This document shows positions 17,750-26,436 of a stretch of DNA of 31,047 nt, one piece after another; positions within the stretch are counted from its first letter, which is position 1, and each line of letters opens with the position of its first letter. The DNA comes from Fidelibacterota bacterium UBA6531 (GTDB lineage: Bacteria > Fidelibacterota > Marinisomatia > Marinisomatales > TCS55), in assembly GCA_002436185.1 (NCBI GenBank), contig DJKX01000008.1, positions 1 to 31,047 of the forward strand. The letters run 5' to 3'. Made by a program: the position numbers and the translations under genes. The notes below the pieces were generated by a model, which did no database searches, had not been told where the DNA came from, and saw only the letters and a program-made list of their open reading frames with translations.

Positions 17750-18835
17750 TTACTTTGGTAAAATTGCATCCATTAATTCATCATTCCACGGATGCCCTTC
17801 AGCCAGCATTTGACGTAGTTTAATAAAGTCAACTTCCCGATTTCCTTTTGGACCTTCGTTAAATGCTCTGAACCCTGCCCGAGCTTCCGTCACCATATTT
17901 TGTGCCAGCCAATCTCTGTTGGTTTGGCTATTTTGATCCCAATGTTCCAGCTTCTTTTTTCGAAGGCTGTTCAATGTTTTGCTGGTGCATTCAGGCATCA
18001 AGTACATCATTTTTGTAGCCAAAGCATTCACAGCATCATCGAGCGGTGTTAAATCAATTTCACCATTCATGAGTTGCGCTTTTCCGGTTTTGTATTCGTC
18101 TCCGGATTTTTTCTGACCATATACAACATCCCCAGATTCATCAACCCATTTGTCCGTCACTAACAGAGGATTGCGTACGACATTTCCATCCATTTTAAGC
18201 ACAGGCACAGCTTCAGTAATTAGACCAAAATTCTTTGCTTCATACGCTGTCCACATTTCACACAATACACCGCTCTGCATGGCCCGTTCAATGCCAACGT
18301 AAAGATGCAGGAAATCTGTGCTGCCGCCATCGGGAGCGCTACCATGCTTGGGACCGGCTTGGCCAAAAACCGCTAGATCACTGGAAATTGTGAAGTCACA
18401 GGCCATTCCGATTTCCTGTCCGCCAGCAATTCGCATCCCATTTACACGGCAGATAACAGGTTTATCGCAATGGAGAATGGATGTTATCATATCGTTAAAC
18501 AGGCGCATATATTGTTTGTATTCCATGGGTTTCCCGGAATAATACTCGGCATATTCTTTCGTGTTTCCACCAGTACAAAAAGCTTTATCCCCTACTGCAG
18601 AAAAAATAACAGATACAACACTTCGATCATTGGAAGCCTCTCGAAAAGCGAAGATAATTTCTTTTACAGCTGCTGTTGTATATGAGTTATATTGTTTTGG
18701 ATTGTTCAGAAAAATCCACGCATTGTTTAATCCTTCAACCGGATTACCACTGTTATCCAAACATGGGCGCAATTCATAGATTATTTCGGTATAATCAATA
18801 TCTGTTAAATTGTGATTGACGAGTGGTGTATTCAT
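17750..18835 (-). CDS. oah: 6-oxocyclohex-1-ene-1-carbonyl-CoA hydrolase (ring opening)
   Basis: A crotonase-superfamily member with the long BamA/Oah form (361 aa). Segments such as KAFCTGGNTKEYAEYYSG, NGMRIAGGQEIGMACDF and GSAPDGGSTDFLHLYVG are diagnostic. It hydrates and hydrolytically opens the ring to 3-hydroxypimelyl-CoA. I place the start at ATG 18835, one base after the had stop, with GGAG about 8 bases upstream; the TTG at 18847 would overlap had by 11 bases and is less likely. It is the BzdY equivalent, and the strongest single marker for central benzoyl-CoA degradation here. Confidence 0.95.
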   Translation of the reverse strand: MNTPLVNHNLTDIDYTEIIYELRPCLDNSGNPVEGLNNAWIFLNNPKQYNSYTTAAVKEIIFAFREASNDRSVVSVIFSAVGDKAFCTGGNTKEYAEYYSGKPMEYKQYMRLFNDMITSILHCDKPVICRVNGMRIAGGQEIGMACDFTISSDLAVFGQAGPKHGSAPDGGSTDFLHLYVGIERAMQSGVLCEMWTAYEAKNFGLITEAVPVLKMDGNVVRNPLLVTDKWVDESGDVVYGQKKSGDEYKTGKAQLMNGEIDLTPLDDAVNALATKMMYLMPECTSKTLNSLRKKKLEHWDQNSQTNRDWLAQNMVTEARAGFRAFNEGPKGNREVDFIKLRQMLAEGHPWNDELMDAILPK

Positions 18836-18836
18836 G

Positions 18837-19907
18837 TTATTCTCCAATTTGTTTAAAATCCGGTATCATGACCGAACGCTTTTTTAATTTATGGTCTAAT
18901 GTATTCTTAAATACAGTGTTGATTTCTGATATGGGAAACGATTCTGTAAATGGTTTTATTTTTAATTTTTCTTCAGCAACTAATTGTAAAACATCCGCAT
19001 ACAATTCCGGTTTACATCCCCAGGTGCCGATAATATTTGCATCAAATGCCATGAGATTACTTAATCGGACTTCCAATTTGTCCATGGTGAATCCGACGAT
19101 GGAAAGGGTGGATGCAATTCCCATGAGCGCATAAGCCAATTCTTGCCCTCGTTTGGTGCCGGACATTTCATAAATTTTCCATCGGTTGGATGGCGCACCC
19201 GTTTTTCGGCATTTCTCCTTCACCACTTTTTTGATTTCCCGCACATCCATACCGGATATATTTAATGTTTGGTCAATACCCACTTGATGTAACTGGTCCA
19301 GTTTTTCCTGTGAAATATCCAATGCTAACACTTTTCCACCAAATATCTTTGCTAATTGAGCACCATAAATACCCACACCGCCAACACCGATGATAACAGC
19401 AAAATCACCTTTTTGGATTTTACTTTTTACCATGACTTGATAGGGTGTAGATACAGCATCGGCAATGACAGCCAATTCCCATAATTCATGTTGCGCCAAA
19501 GCACTTTCTGGAACTTCCGCTAAATACCGGGATGGAGTCACAACGTGACTGGCAAAACCACCATGAAAATCATTCCCAGGCATTTGCTGCTTTTGACAAA
19601 TATTGCTCCTTCCGGCCTGACATAAATCACAGTCACCGCAGGGCATCACAGCCGGAATAATGACAGATTTACCTATTAAATCTGAAGATCCATCCACAAC
19701 CACACCACTGATTTCATGTCCCAATATCAATGGAAGCTCATGGCGAGTGGGAACACCGTAATGCCAGAAACTCAAATCTGTATGGCATACACCACATCCT
19801 GAAATCTTTACGAGTGCTTCACCTTCTTTCAAAGATGGAATAGATTGTTCTACTAATTCAAAGGGCTGATCTTTCTCAACCATTTGCCATGCATATATTA
19901 TACTCAT
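18837..19907 (-). CDS. had: 6-hydroxycyclohex-1-ene-1-carbonyl-CoA dehydrogenase
   Basis: A zinc-dependent medium-chain dehydrogenase (356 aa). Catalytic zinc ligands are Cys41 of the GCGVCHTD segment and His64/Glu65 (GHE); the structural zinc set is Cys90, 93, 96 and 104; the Rossmann loop is GVGGVG. The NRWKIYEMSGTKRGQELAY segment is typical of Had rather than generic alcohol dehydrogenase. It oxidises the Dch product to 6-oxocyclohex-1-ene-1-carbonyl-CoA using NAD. It is the BzdX equivalent and lies directly upstream of oah. Confidence 0.93.
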   Translation of the reverse strand: MSIIYAWQMVEKDQPFELVEQSIPSLKEGEALVKISGCGVCHTDLSFWHYGVPTRHELPLILGHEISGVVVDGSSDLIGKSVIIPAVMPCGDCDLCQAGRSNICQKQQMPGNDFHGGFASHVVTPSRYLAEVPESALAQHELWELAVIADAVSTPYQVMVKSKIQKGDFAVIIGVGGVGIYGAQLAKIFGGKVLALDISQEKLDQLHQVGIDQTLNISGMDVREIKKVVKEKCRKTGAPSNRWKIYEMSGTKRGQELAYALMGIASTLSIVGFTMDKLEVRLSNLMAFDANIIGTWGCKPELYADVLQLVAEEKLKIKPFTESFPISEINTVFKNTLDHKLKKRSVMIPDFKQIGE

Positions 19908-19932
19908 TCTTTAGTGGGCTCTCGTCATGATG

Positions 19933-20694
19933 TTAAGCTTCATTCTTCATTGCCAAAATAGATGCACCCAAGGCAACCATGTATTGAGGATTGGGTGCGA
20001 TGAAAATGTCCACGTCAAATTCTTCTGATAATAATTCTTGGAGATAAGGGTGAAATGCAATTACACCGCCGCAAAGAATAATGGGAATGTGGGTTTTAAC
20101 CGGCAATTTTCGTATTCGCGTAACAATGGAGAGATAGATTCCTTTTGCAATTTCTTCGATGGGAATATTATTGAATTTCCATCCCAGTATTTCTGACTTG
20201 GCAAAAACAGTACAAAAACTATTAATAATTTTTGACCCTGAAGACAATTTAGCCAGATCACTCATTTCACCAATTTCCAATTCTGCTTTATCGGCAATTT
20301 CAGTAATAAATGTCCCTGTTCCTGCAGAACACTTATCGTTCATATAAAAATTTATCACTTTTCCATCAGGATCGCTTTCAATGATTTTAATGTCTTCGCC
20401 ACCAATATCTATAATGCATTTATGTTCTGGGAATAATGCTGAAACACCAGCAGATGCACAAATGAGTTCTGTTTTTTTAATATCGCCATCAAACGTATCC
20501 CGACCATATCCGGTCGTACAAATTTGTTTGATTGAGAATTGTTTATTTATTTTTGCCAATTGATTCCTGAACATATCTTTATTTCGGCTTAATGTTGGGA
20601 TAACGTTATTAAACATAAGGCCACCAGAATCATCAGTTACAGCAAATTTGGTGTACGATGAACCTAGATCTATACCAAGAAAATAATCATCCAT
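19933..20694 (-). CDS. BadF/HgdC-type ATPase (third, separate activase)
   Basis: An ASKHA-fold ATPase of 253 residues related to the activators of 2-hydroxyacyl-CoA dehydratases. ATP motifs are GIDLGSSYTK and DIGGEDIK; the two Cys that hold the bridging [4Fe-4S] cluster in the dimer are Cys122 (NDKCSAGTG) and Cys161 (SFCTVFAKSE). It differs from the two reductase-bound paralogues at 24826-26435 (SA for AA, FAKSE for FAESE), so it is not a duplication of them. I choose ATG 20694, with a GAGGAAAAG site, over the ATG at 20709; this gives an 8-base overlap with the preceding gene. The partner is probably the HgdB/YjiM-like protein at 21651-22850. Confidence 0.88.
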   Translation of the reverse strand: MDDYFLGIDLGSSYTKFAVTDDSGGLMFNNVIPTLSRNKDMFRNQLAKINKQFSIKQICTTGYGRDTFDGDIKKTELICASAGVSALFPEHKCIIDIGGEDIKIIESDPDGKVINFYMNDKCSAGTGTFITEIADKAELEIGEMSDLAKLSSGSKIINSFCTVFAKSEILGWKFNNIPIEEIAKGIYLSIVTRIRKLPVKTHIPIILCGGVIAFHPYLQELLSEEFDVDIFIAPNPQYMVALGASILAMKNEA

Positions 20695-21643
20695 TATTCT
20701 TTTCCTCATGTAAGTGAATTAATGCAGTTATTCCTTGATTTAAAGGTGTATCAATGCCGTATTTTTTTCCATATTTAACAATCTTCCCATTTAACTGATC
20801 AATTTCAGTTTTAACACCATTTTCTATGTCAATTAACATAGACGGCTTATGGTCACCTGCTTTTGTAAGATATTCAATAGAAGCACTTCGAAAACCATCT
20901 TTTATCTCTATATTTTCTCTTTTTGCAACTTGTATTGATTCATCTATAATTCCTATAACCATATTTACTGTTTCAGGAAAACTCATCACTTCTTTCATAG
21001 TGCGATGTGATATTGCACAAATGCCGCTTAGGGCTGAATTAAGGATTGCTTTCTCCCAGACATGGTTTTTTATTTCATTTGAATCACACATTTCTGTTAC
21101 CAGATTTACTCCATTTAATAAATCGGTAATGGTTTTTGCAAATGGTTCGCCTGTAGACGTAATAGGAGCTATATAATTTGGAGGATTGAAAAAAGTAACA
21201 TTTACCGTATTGGGATTTTCCATAGCACCGGCATAATTGATAACCATACGTAATGTTTTATCTTTGCCAAATTTTTCTGCAGCGATTAATTCATTATCTA
21301 TACCGTTTTGGGCACACATAACAAATAATTTTTCATCATCAGTATTAGACAGTTGATCAACCACGACTTGCAATACAGTGGTTTTGACGGAAATTATCAC
21401 TAAGTCCAAATCATGCTTTTTCAATTCATTAACGGAATAACAAACTTTATCCACCTTTACATTTTTTTGAATTGTATTGATTAGTGAAATACCAACTTTC
21501 TTTATTTCATCTATTTTTTCCTCATCAATATCACATAATACAACATAAGCTCCTGATTCAATAAAATGAGCAGACAATGTTAATCCAACAGGCCCCGCAC
21601 CGATGATGCCGATTTTTAATGGAGTTTTTGGATTGTAAGTCAT
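20687..21643 (-). CDS. Ketopantoate reductase-family (ApbA/PanE) 2-oxoacid reductase
   Basis: A 318-residue member of the ketopantoate reductase family: dinucleotide loop GAGPVG (residues 15-20), the CAQNGIDNE segment, the Lys/Asn pair in EKAILNSAL, and the late TEIDQLNGKIV Glu, so the catalytic Asn/Lys/Glu set seems intact. A pantothenate role is unlikely to be needed in a ring-reduction operon. The family also includes D-2-hydroxyacid (mandelate-type) dehydrogenases, so reduction of a 2-oxoacid such as an arylpyruvate is a context-based inference. The ATG at 21643 (7 bases after the preceding stop) is preferred to a TTG at 21688 that would overlap by 38 bases. Confidence 0.82.
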   Translation of the reverse strand: MTYNPKTPLKIGIIGAGPVGLTLSAHFIESGAYVVLCDIDEEKIDEIKKVGISLINTIQKNVKVDKVCYSVNELKKHDLDLVIISVKTTVLQVVVDQLSNTDDEKLFVMCAQNGIDNELIAAEKFGKDKTLRMVINYAGAMENPNTVNVTFFNPPNYIAPITSTGEPFAKTITDLLNGVNLVTEMCDSNEIKNHVWEKAILNSALSGICAISHRTMKEVMSFPETVNMVIGIIDESIQVAKRENIEIKDGFRSASIEYLTKAGDHKPSMLIDIENGVKTEIDQLNGKIVKYGKKYGIDTPLNQGITALIHLHEEKNNG

Positions 21644-21650
21644 ATCTTGG

Positions 21651-22850
21651 TCACTTATTATATTTAAGCTGTTCGATAAATGTCTCAATTTTTGTTCTCG
21701 TCTGCCCTTCGGAAAAAAACCTTAAATCCACTAAATCACCATCAAATGATACAGTGTCAATCCCGGTAGCTTCTTCTACTCTTTTGGGTAAGCCAAATCG
21801 ACTGTTGGCATTATTAAAACAGGTTTTTGAATCATGAAAAACAACGCCGTCCACTTCAAATTTGCCCATGATATCCTTCATCATTTCCAACTTGGTGTTT
21901 TCGCCGCGATTGATAAAAATCTGCGTATAGGCATAAGCCATGGATTCCATTGGATTGTCCGGATCAAAATGATCAAAAACCCAGCTATTACAATAAGTTG
22001 AAGCCACAACCGAAGTTTGGTTTTCAGCGAAGAATTCCGATAGAGAACGCAGCCGACCCCACACAGGCATTCCTTCCCAATAAATTCGTACCTTTTCATT
22101 GGGGATCGCCCCTTCATTTTGTGCAACCAATTCTTTTAATTCCACCAACGCTTCCTTATAAAAATCGACACAAATTTGAGTTCCCCGTAGAACGACAATG
22201 GGTGCCATAAGAATACATCCATCAAAAAATGTAAGAGGAGCTGGCGAATGACTTGCTGTTTCCAGTACTTCTTTCCAAAGTTGAGACCCTTCAAAACTCA
22301 ATCGAACAGTTTCTGATAATTTTGCCGGATCCAAAGATTTACCAATAATTTTTTCACCTACTTTTACCAATCCTTTGAGCTGATCAGTAACATTATCAAT
22401 TTCTGCTTGAGTTATTTCTTCTAAATATCTTGGTGGAAAAATACCCACCACCGGGCAATCATATTCCCTTCCAAAAAAATTGAACCATTCCGCAACTTCT
22501 CTACATTGGTTTGTATTAAAAACAATCAAATCCGGTTTGGGTATGGACTTCAATCCATAAATTTTTGTCAGAGGGGTTTCCTTCATAAGCCAGGCGCCTA
22601 TATCGGCTGTAAGGTAGGAACAGATTTCGCCGTCATACCCTTCCTGATGGGCTCGGGGAATATATTTTTCCGCTGTTCGAGATGCGCCCAGTAATGCGCC
22701 ATGATTTTCAGGAAAATAAACTTCGAAGCCCAATGCCCGGAGTATTTCAGCCGGTCCGGCACTTGTGCACCAGGCAATGGGAGATTTCATACCAGTAAAA
22801 TAGTCTTTTAATAATTCTTTTAATGCAATTTGAGATTTTAATTGAGCCAT
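21651..22850 (-). CDS. HgdB/YjiM-like dehydratase or double-cubane reductase subunit
   Basis: A 399-residue protein of the 2-hydroxyacyl-CoA dehydratase D-subunit family. Conserved Cys are Cys28 (WCTSAGPAE), Cys77 (GEICSYL), Cys116 (TNQC), Cys287 (STYCNSW) and Cys344 (SKTCFNN). It is related to, but clearly distinct from, the reductase subunits encoded at 26437-28907. Normal dehydratases use two different subunits, yet only one is present beside a dedicated ATPase. That one-plus-one layout resembles the YjiM/YjiL and double-cubane-cluster protein systems. Possible activities are reductive dehydration of an aryl-lactyl-CoA or reduction of a small molecule; sequence alone does not decide. It starts 3 bases after the acyl-CoA synthetase stop. 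Confidence 0.85.
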   Translation of the reverse strand: MAQLKSQIALKELLKDYFTGMKSPIAWCTSAGPAEILRALGFEVYFPENHGALLGASRTAEKYIPRAHQEGYDGEICSYLTADIGAWLMKETPLTKIYGLKSIPKPDLIVFNTNQCREVAEWFNFFGREYDCPVVGIFPPRYLEEITQAEIDNVTDQLKGLVKVGEKIIGKSLDPAKLSETVRLSFEGSQLWKEVLETASHSPAPLTFFDGCILMAPIVVLRGTQICVDFYKEALVELKELVAQNEGAIPNEKVRIYWEGMPVWGRLRSLSEFFAENQTSVVASTYCNSWVFDHFDPDNPMESMAYAYTQIFINRGENTKLEMMKDIMGKFEVDGVVFHDSKTCFNNANSRFGLPKRVEEATGIDTVSFDGDLVDLRFFSEGQTRTKIETFIEQLKYNK

Positions 22851-22853
22851 TTC

Positions 22854-24575
22854 TTATTCCACATTTATGATATAAACATCTTCTGATTTCGATTCCAAAG
22901 GGTTATAAAGAGATTCAATTTCCGCTTTAAATACTTTTCCCACAACATTGGGCGCCAGTTTCATGGATGGTGTTAATTCTTCGTTTTCTATACTTAACTC
23001 GTAGTCTATCAGCATGGCTTTTTTATATCGGGAAAATTTGGTGTCATTGGCATTGTTCCATTTTAACAAACAATCTGACAGACAGTTAAAATAATCATCC
23101 ATACCTTCGGGGCATTTACAATCTTGCGAAAGGAGAGACTCGTCGGGTTTTTGGGAAAATAAATTTTTATTGGGAAAAACCAGCAGGACAGGATGATCTT
23201 TCCCGCTACCATGTAGATATGCATGGGCAAGGTAGGCACAATCTTTTGCAATGAGATTTTCCACTTCAGTCGGAACAACTTTTTTACCATTGATTAATTT
23301 AAAAATCCTATCCTTCCGGGAAATAAGTTTTAAGCCTGTTTTTGTGTATTCGCCCACATCACCCGTTTTAAACCAATCATCTTCTACCAAAACTTCTGCT
23401 GTAGCCTCTGGATTATGATAATAACCAGTCATTACATTTGGACCTTTAACCAGGATTTCACCGTCATCAGCTATTTTTACTAAAACACCCGGAATTGGTT
23501 TACCAACAACGCCTTGTTTTCGTGTTATCGTCGGGTCAGTAATCGTACAGCATGGAGATGTTTCCGTTAATCCCCAGCCTTCCACCACAGGAATCCCGTG
23601 ATCTTCAAAGAGGTCTGCAATATTTTTTGGTAAGGGCGCTGCTGCTGTAAAAATGAAACGTAAATCATCATGAAAGATCATTTCTTCCACTTCTTTGTCC
23701 TGCATCACGCGTGTTGCAATGGCTTGATAAATTCGCGGGACGCTGAAAAAAACGGTTGGTTTTACTTTCTTCCAATTATTGAGAAGGATATCCAAATCTT
23801 TCCCATATCCATGCTCAAGAGATAAAACAGCACCATTTACAACTGCAGCAAATTTTTCGAAAATCCCTCCAAAACTATGATGCCATGGAAGATAAGATAA
23901 AAACCGATCCTGATGATTTAAATCCCATAACGCTTTCATGGCAGCCTGCTGGGAAAGAATATTTTTATGGGTTAATTGCACACATTTTGGTAATCCCATG
24001 GTTCCTGAAGTATACATCATTAAAGAAACAGTCTCGGGATGGATATCTAACCCCATTATCTCATTCGATTTTGGTTCATGAGAAATTAAGTCTGCAAAGG
24101 GGACAAGGTTGACAAGATCATGATTTCCTAAAGAAGAAAAATAGATGATTTTCTTAATGTTTTTTGGAGATTTTATTTTTTCGAATTGATCTTGATCAGC
24201 AACAGCTGCGAAAGTGGATTCACAAAACTCTAACAATCTATTGGCTTGATCGGCTGGATATCCGGAAAAAATCGGGACGGAAATGCCACCCATAGCCATG
24301 ACGGCCAATTCAAGTTCCAGCATTTCTTGGCAATTCCGGGATAGAAAAACCATCTTATCGCCTCGTTTAAAACTATTCGATAATAACCAACTTTGAATTG
24401 CTTTTACACGAATAAAAAATTTATTCCAAGCCAGCAGGGTATAAGTACCATTTTGGACATCTTGATAAATGGGTTTATCAGAAAATTTTACCGAGTTTGT
24501 TTGCAGTAAAACAGCCATATTCATTGCATATTCAGGTAACGGAATTGAACTGGAGTAAGTATTCATTTCTGCCAT
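22854..24575 (-). CDS. AMP-forming acyl-CoA synthetase (long-chain/FadD15-like)
   Basis: A 573-residue ANL enzyme with MYTSGTMGLPKCVQLTH (ATP loop; the final Gly of PKG is Cys), GWGLTETSP, WFKTGDVG and SRKDRIFKLINGKKVVPTEVE, and an LTPSMKL segment near the end, which carries a Lys as in the COG1022 long-chain branch. It is therefore not a typical benzoate-CoA ligase of the BadA/BzdA type. In this operon it probably activates an aromatic or aryl-alkyl acid. I use ATG 24575, which overlaps the previous stop (TAATG); the longer frame from TTG 24602 would overlap the upstream gene by 28 bases. Confidence 0.87.
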   Translation of the reverse strand: MAEMNTYSSSIPLPEYAMNMAVLLQTNSVKFSDKPIYQDVQNGTYTLLAWNKFFIRVKAIQSWLLSNSFKRGDKMVFLSRNCQEMLELELAVMAMGGISVPIFSGYPADQANRLLEFCESTFAAVADQDQFEKIKSPKNIKKIIYFSSLGNHDLVNLVPFADLISHEPKSNEIMGLDIHPETVSLMMYTSGTMGLPKCVQLTHKNILSQQAAMKALWDLNHQDRFLSYLPWHHSFGGIFEKFAAVVNGAVLSLEHGYGKDLDILLNNWKKVKPTVFFSVPRIYQAIATRVMQDKEVEEMIFHDDLRFIFTAAAPLPKNIADLFEDHGIPVVEGWGLTETSPCCTITDPTITRKQGVVGKPIPGVLVKIADDGEILVKGPNVMTGYYHNPEATAEVLVEDDWFKTGDVGEYTKTGLKLISRKDRIFKLINGKKVVPTEVENLIAKDCAYLAHAYLHGSGKDHPVLLVFPNKNLFSQKPDESLLSQDCKCPEGMDDYFNCLSDCLLKWNNANDTKFSRYKKAMLIDYELSIENEELTPSMKLAPNVVGKVFKAEIESLYNPLESKSEDVYIINVE

Positions 24576-24829
24576 TATATCAATATTTTTTGGCGAGTCC
24601 AAATAGTTTTCATTTCATCTCCACAAGCAACAAAACAAGAATCACACTTCGTACCTAACGGTTGGTCTTCTTTAACCATATCTTCCAAATGTATCTCTCT
24701 ATTCATTTGAGAAAACAATTCACAGGCTTCAGATAAGCGTGGCTCACCACAGGTAAATTGTTTACTCCAGCCATCCGTTATTAATTGTTCATCCCGGGAC
24801 GAAACGGCCATACCACAGAGTTCTGTCAT
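24575..24829 (-). CDS. Unrecognised 84-aa Cys-rich protein in the reductase operon
   Basis: It starts at ATG 24829, overlapping the stop of the second ATPase gene (ATGA), and ends in a TAATG overlap with the synthetase gene, so it is firmly embedded in the operon. It has six Cys (5, 27, 36, 62, 65, 69), the last three as CDSCFVAC, and is acidic, with no membrane segment. The spacing does not fit a standard 2[4Fe-4S] ferredoxin (no CxxCxxCxxxCP) or rubredoxin. A metal- or cluster-binding accessory factor for the reductase is plausible but unproven. I do not recognise the family. Confidence 0.7.
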   Translation of the reverse strand: MTELCGMAVSSRDEQLITDGWSKQFTCGEPRLSEACELFSQMNREIHLEDMVKEDQPLGTKCDSCFVACGDEMKTIWTRQKILI

Positions 24830-25629
24830 GCTTCAGCCTTAATTTTTTCTAAACGCTGAAGCGCCAATGTTGCCGCGCCCAATGCTGTTGTGAATTGCAC
24901 CATGTCACCTTTGGGCACATTAATTTTTTCTTCTACATTTTCTGTCAAAACATCGATCATTGTTTTAAAGCGCATGATGCCGCCCGTGAGTGTGATCTGG
25001 GATTCCATTTTCACCCGTTTTAATAATTGTATGGCTCTTTTTACAAGTGAAGACATTGCACCATGCATAATGTCTGATGGAGCGGATCCTAAAGATAATT
25101 GATTAATCACTTCAGATTCAGCAAACACGGCACAAACACCGGAAATAGGAACATCTTCTTTTGAAGTCTGTACCAATGGACCGATTTCTTCCGTTTCATA
25201 ACCCATGTATCTAGCTGTTTTTTCCAAGAAAGCTCCAGTGCCAGCAGCACATTTATCGTTCAACCGAAATGATTTCACTTTTACCTTTTCATCCAATCGA
25301 CTGGCCTTCATGGTTTGTCCTCCAATATCCAAAACAGTCCGAGTCCCAGGAAAAAAATAATTAGTCCCACGCGCAGTTGCTGTTAAATCGGTAACGGTAA
25401 TATCTCTGTAGGGTACCATGTGCCTGCCGTAACCTGTAGAGATTGCATAGCCGATTTCATCTTTAGCCAGTCCCGCATCTTTCAGTATTTTATTAAAAAC
25501 TTTCTCAGAAGCTTTATCCAATTTAAAACCAGTTGGGGTCATGGCATGTCCAACCACTTCTTTTTCTGGGGAAAGAATTAACGCTTTAGTATAAGTAGAT
25601 CCTACATCTACACCAATAACATAACTCAT
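24826..25629 (-). CDS. bzdQ: Benzoyl-CoA reductase ATPase subunit, BzdQ/BcrD-like
   Basis: One of the two ATP-hydrolysing subunits that drive electrons to the active-site subunits. A 267-residue ASKHA ATPase with GVDVGSTYTK (6-15), DIGGQTMK (101-108), Cys127 (NDKCAAGTGAF) and Cys166 (GVCAVFAESE), the pair bridging a [4Fe-4S] cluster with the partner subunit. Its DIGGQ motif has Thr where its partner has Asp. Almost equal length to its partner points to the Bzd (Azoarcus) rather than Bcr (Thauera) subtype, where BcrA is much longer. GGAGGT 6 bases upstream of ATG 25629 is an excellent ribosome binding site. Confidence 0.9.
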   Translation of the reverse strand: MSYVIGVDVGSTYTKALILSPEKEVVGHAMTPTGFKLDKASEKVFNKILKDAGLAKDEIGYAISTGYGRHMVPYRDITVTDLTATARGTNYFFPGTRTVLDIGGQTMKASRLDEKVKVKSFRLNDKCAAGTGAFLEKTARYMGYETEEIGPLVQTSKEDVPISGVCAVFAESEVINQLSLGSAPSDIMHGAMSSLVKRAIQLLKRVKMESQITLTGGIMRFKTMIDVLTENVEEKINVPKGDMVQFTTALGAATLALQRLEKIKAEA

Positions 25630-26435
25630 GCTTGACCTCCTGCCGGGATGCGGCTGGTTTTAATATGATCCATGGCAAAAAGAGCCGCGCCCAGGGCACC
25701 CATAAAATGGGATTCATTACTGACATTCAATTCCTTACCAATGTTTTCATTCAAAACTTCCACCATGCCAATATTTTTTGCAACTCCGCCGGTAAATGTA
25801 ATTTGTTGATTTAATCCCACGCGCCGCAATAATGAAATGGATCGGGATGAAATTGATTTATGAACTCCCAATAGAATATCCTCAATTTTCTTTCCTTTTC
25901 CCAACCAGGAAAGCACTTCGGATTCAGCAAACACAGTGCAAGTTGTACTGATTTTTACCGGTTTTTCCGATTTCAAAGCTGTCACACCCAATTCGTCTAA
26001 AGGTATATCCAGAGCCATGGAAGCAGCACCGAGAAAACGACCGGTTCCTGCAGCACATTTATCATTCATACAAAAGTCCACTATTTCGCCTGTTTCACTT
26101 ACAGCAATGGCTTTTGTATCTTGTCCCCCCATATCCAGAACAGTTCTTGTATCCGGAAACATGTGTACAGCACCTCGACCATGGCAACTGATTTCAGTCA
26201 CTTGGGCATCACCAAAAGTCACTTTATATCGCCCATATCCTGTTCCAATTACATAAGTCACTTCTTCTTCTCTCCGCCCGCTGTTATTCAAGGCATTCAA
26301 ATATGCTTTTTCAGCAGCCTGAACAACATTGGCACCTGTATCGATTAAGGATCTTCCAACGATTTCTAATCCTTCATTTATAATCACTGCTTTTGTTTGC
26401 GTGGAGCCTACATCCACGCCTGCTGATAATGCCAT
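25626..26435 (-). CDS. bzdP: Benzoyl-CoA reductase ATPase subunit, BzdP/BcrA-like
   Basis: A 269-residue ASKHA ATPase paralogue of the next gene: GVDVGSTQTK (6-15), DMGGQDTK (101-108), Cys127 (NDKCAAGTGRF) and Cys166 (TTCTVFAESE). It presumably forms the heterodimeric ATPase module with the BzdQ-like subunit. P versus Q assignment follows gene order (N-O-P-Q in Azoarcus) and the canonical GGQD motif. It starts at ATG 26435, one base after the upstream stop, with GGAG about 8 bases before the ATG. Confidence 0.9.
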   Translation of the reverse strand: MALSAGVDVGSTQTKAVIINEGLEIVGRSLIDTGANVVQAAEKAYLNALNNSGRREEEVTYVIGTGYGRYKVTFGDAQVTEISCHGRGAVHMFPDTRTVLDMGGQDTKAIAVSETGEIVDFCMNDKCAAGTGRFLGAASMALDIPLDELGVTALKSEKPVKISTTCTVFAESEVLSWLGKGKKIEDILLGVHKSISSRSISLLRRVGLNQQITFTGGVAKNIGMVEVLNENIGKELNVSNESHFMGALGAALFAMDHIKTSRIPAGGQA

Positions 26436-26436
26436 T

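Noticed and set aside
20687..21643. Calling the KPR-family gene panE (pantothenate synthesis)
   Set aside because: Catalytic residues allow it, but the location between a dehydratase-type subunit and its ATPase argues against a housekeeping role; left without a symbol.
24575..24829. Calling the 84-aa Cys-rich protein a ferredoxin
   Set aside because: Cys spacing does not fit [2Fe-2S] or 2[4Fe-4S] ferredoxin motifs.
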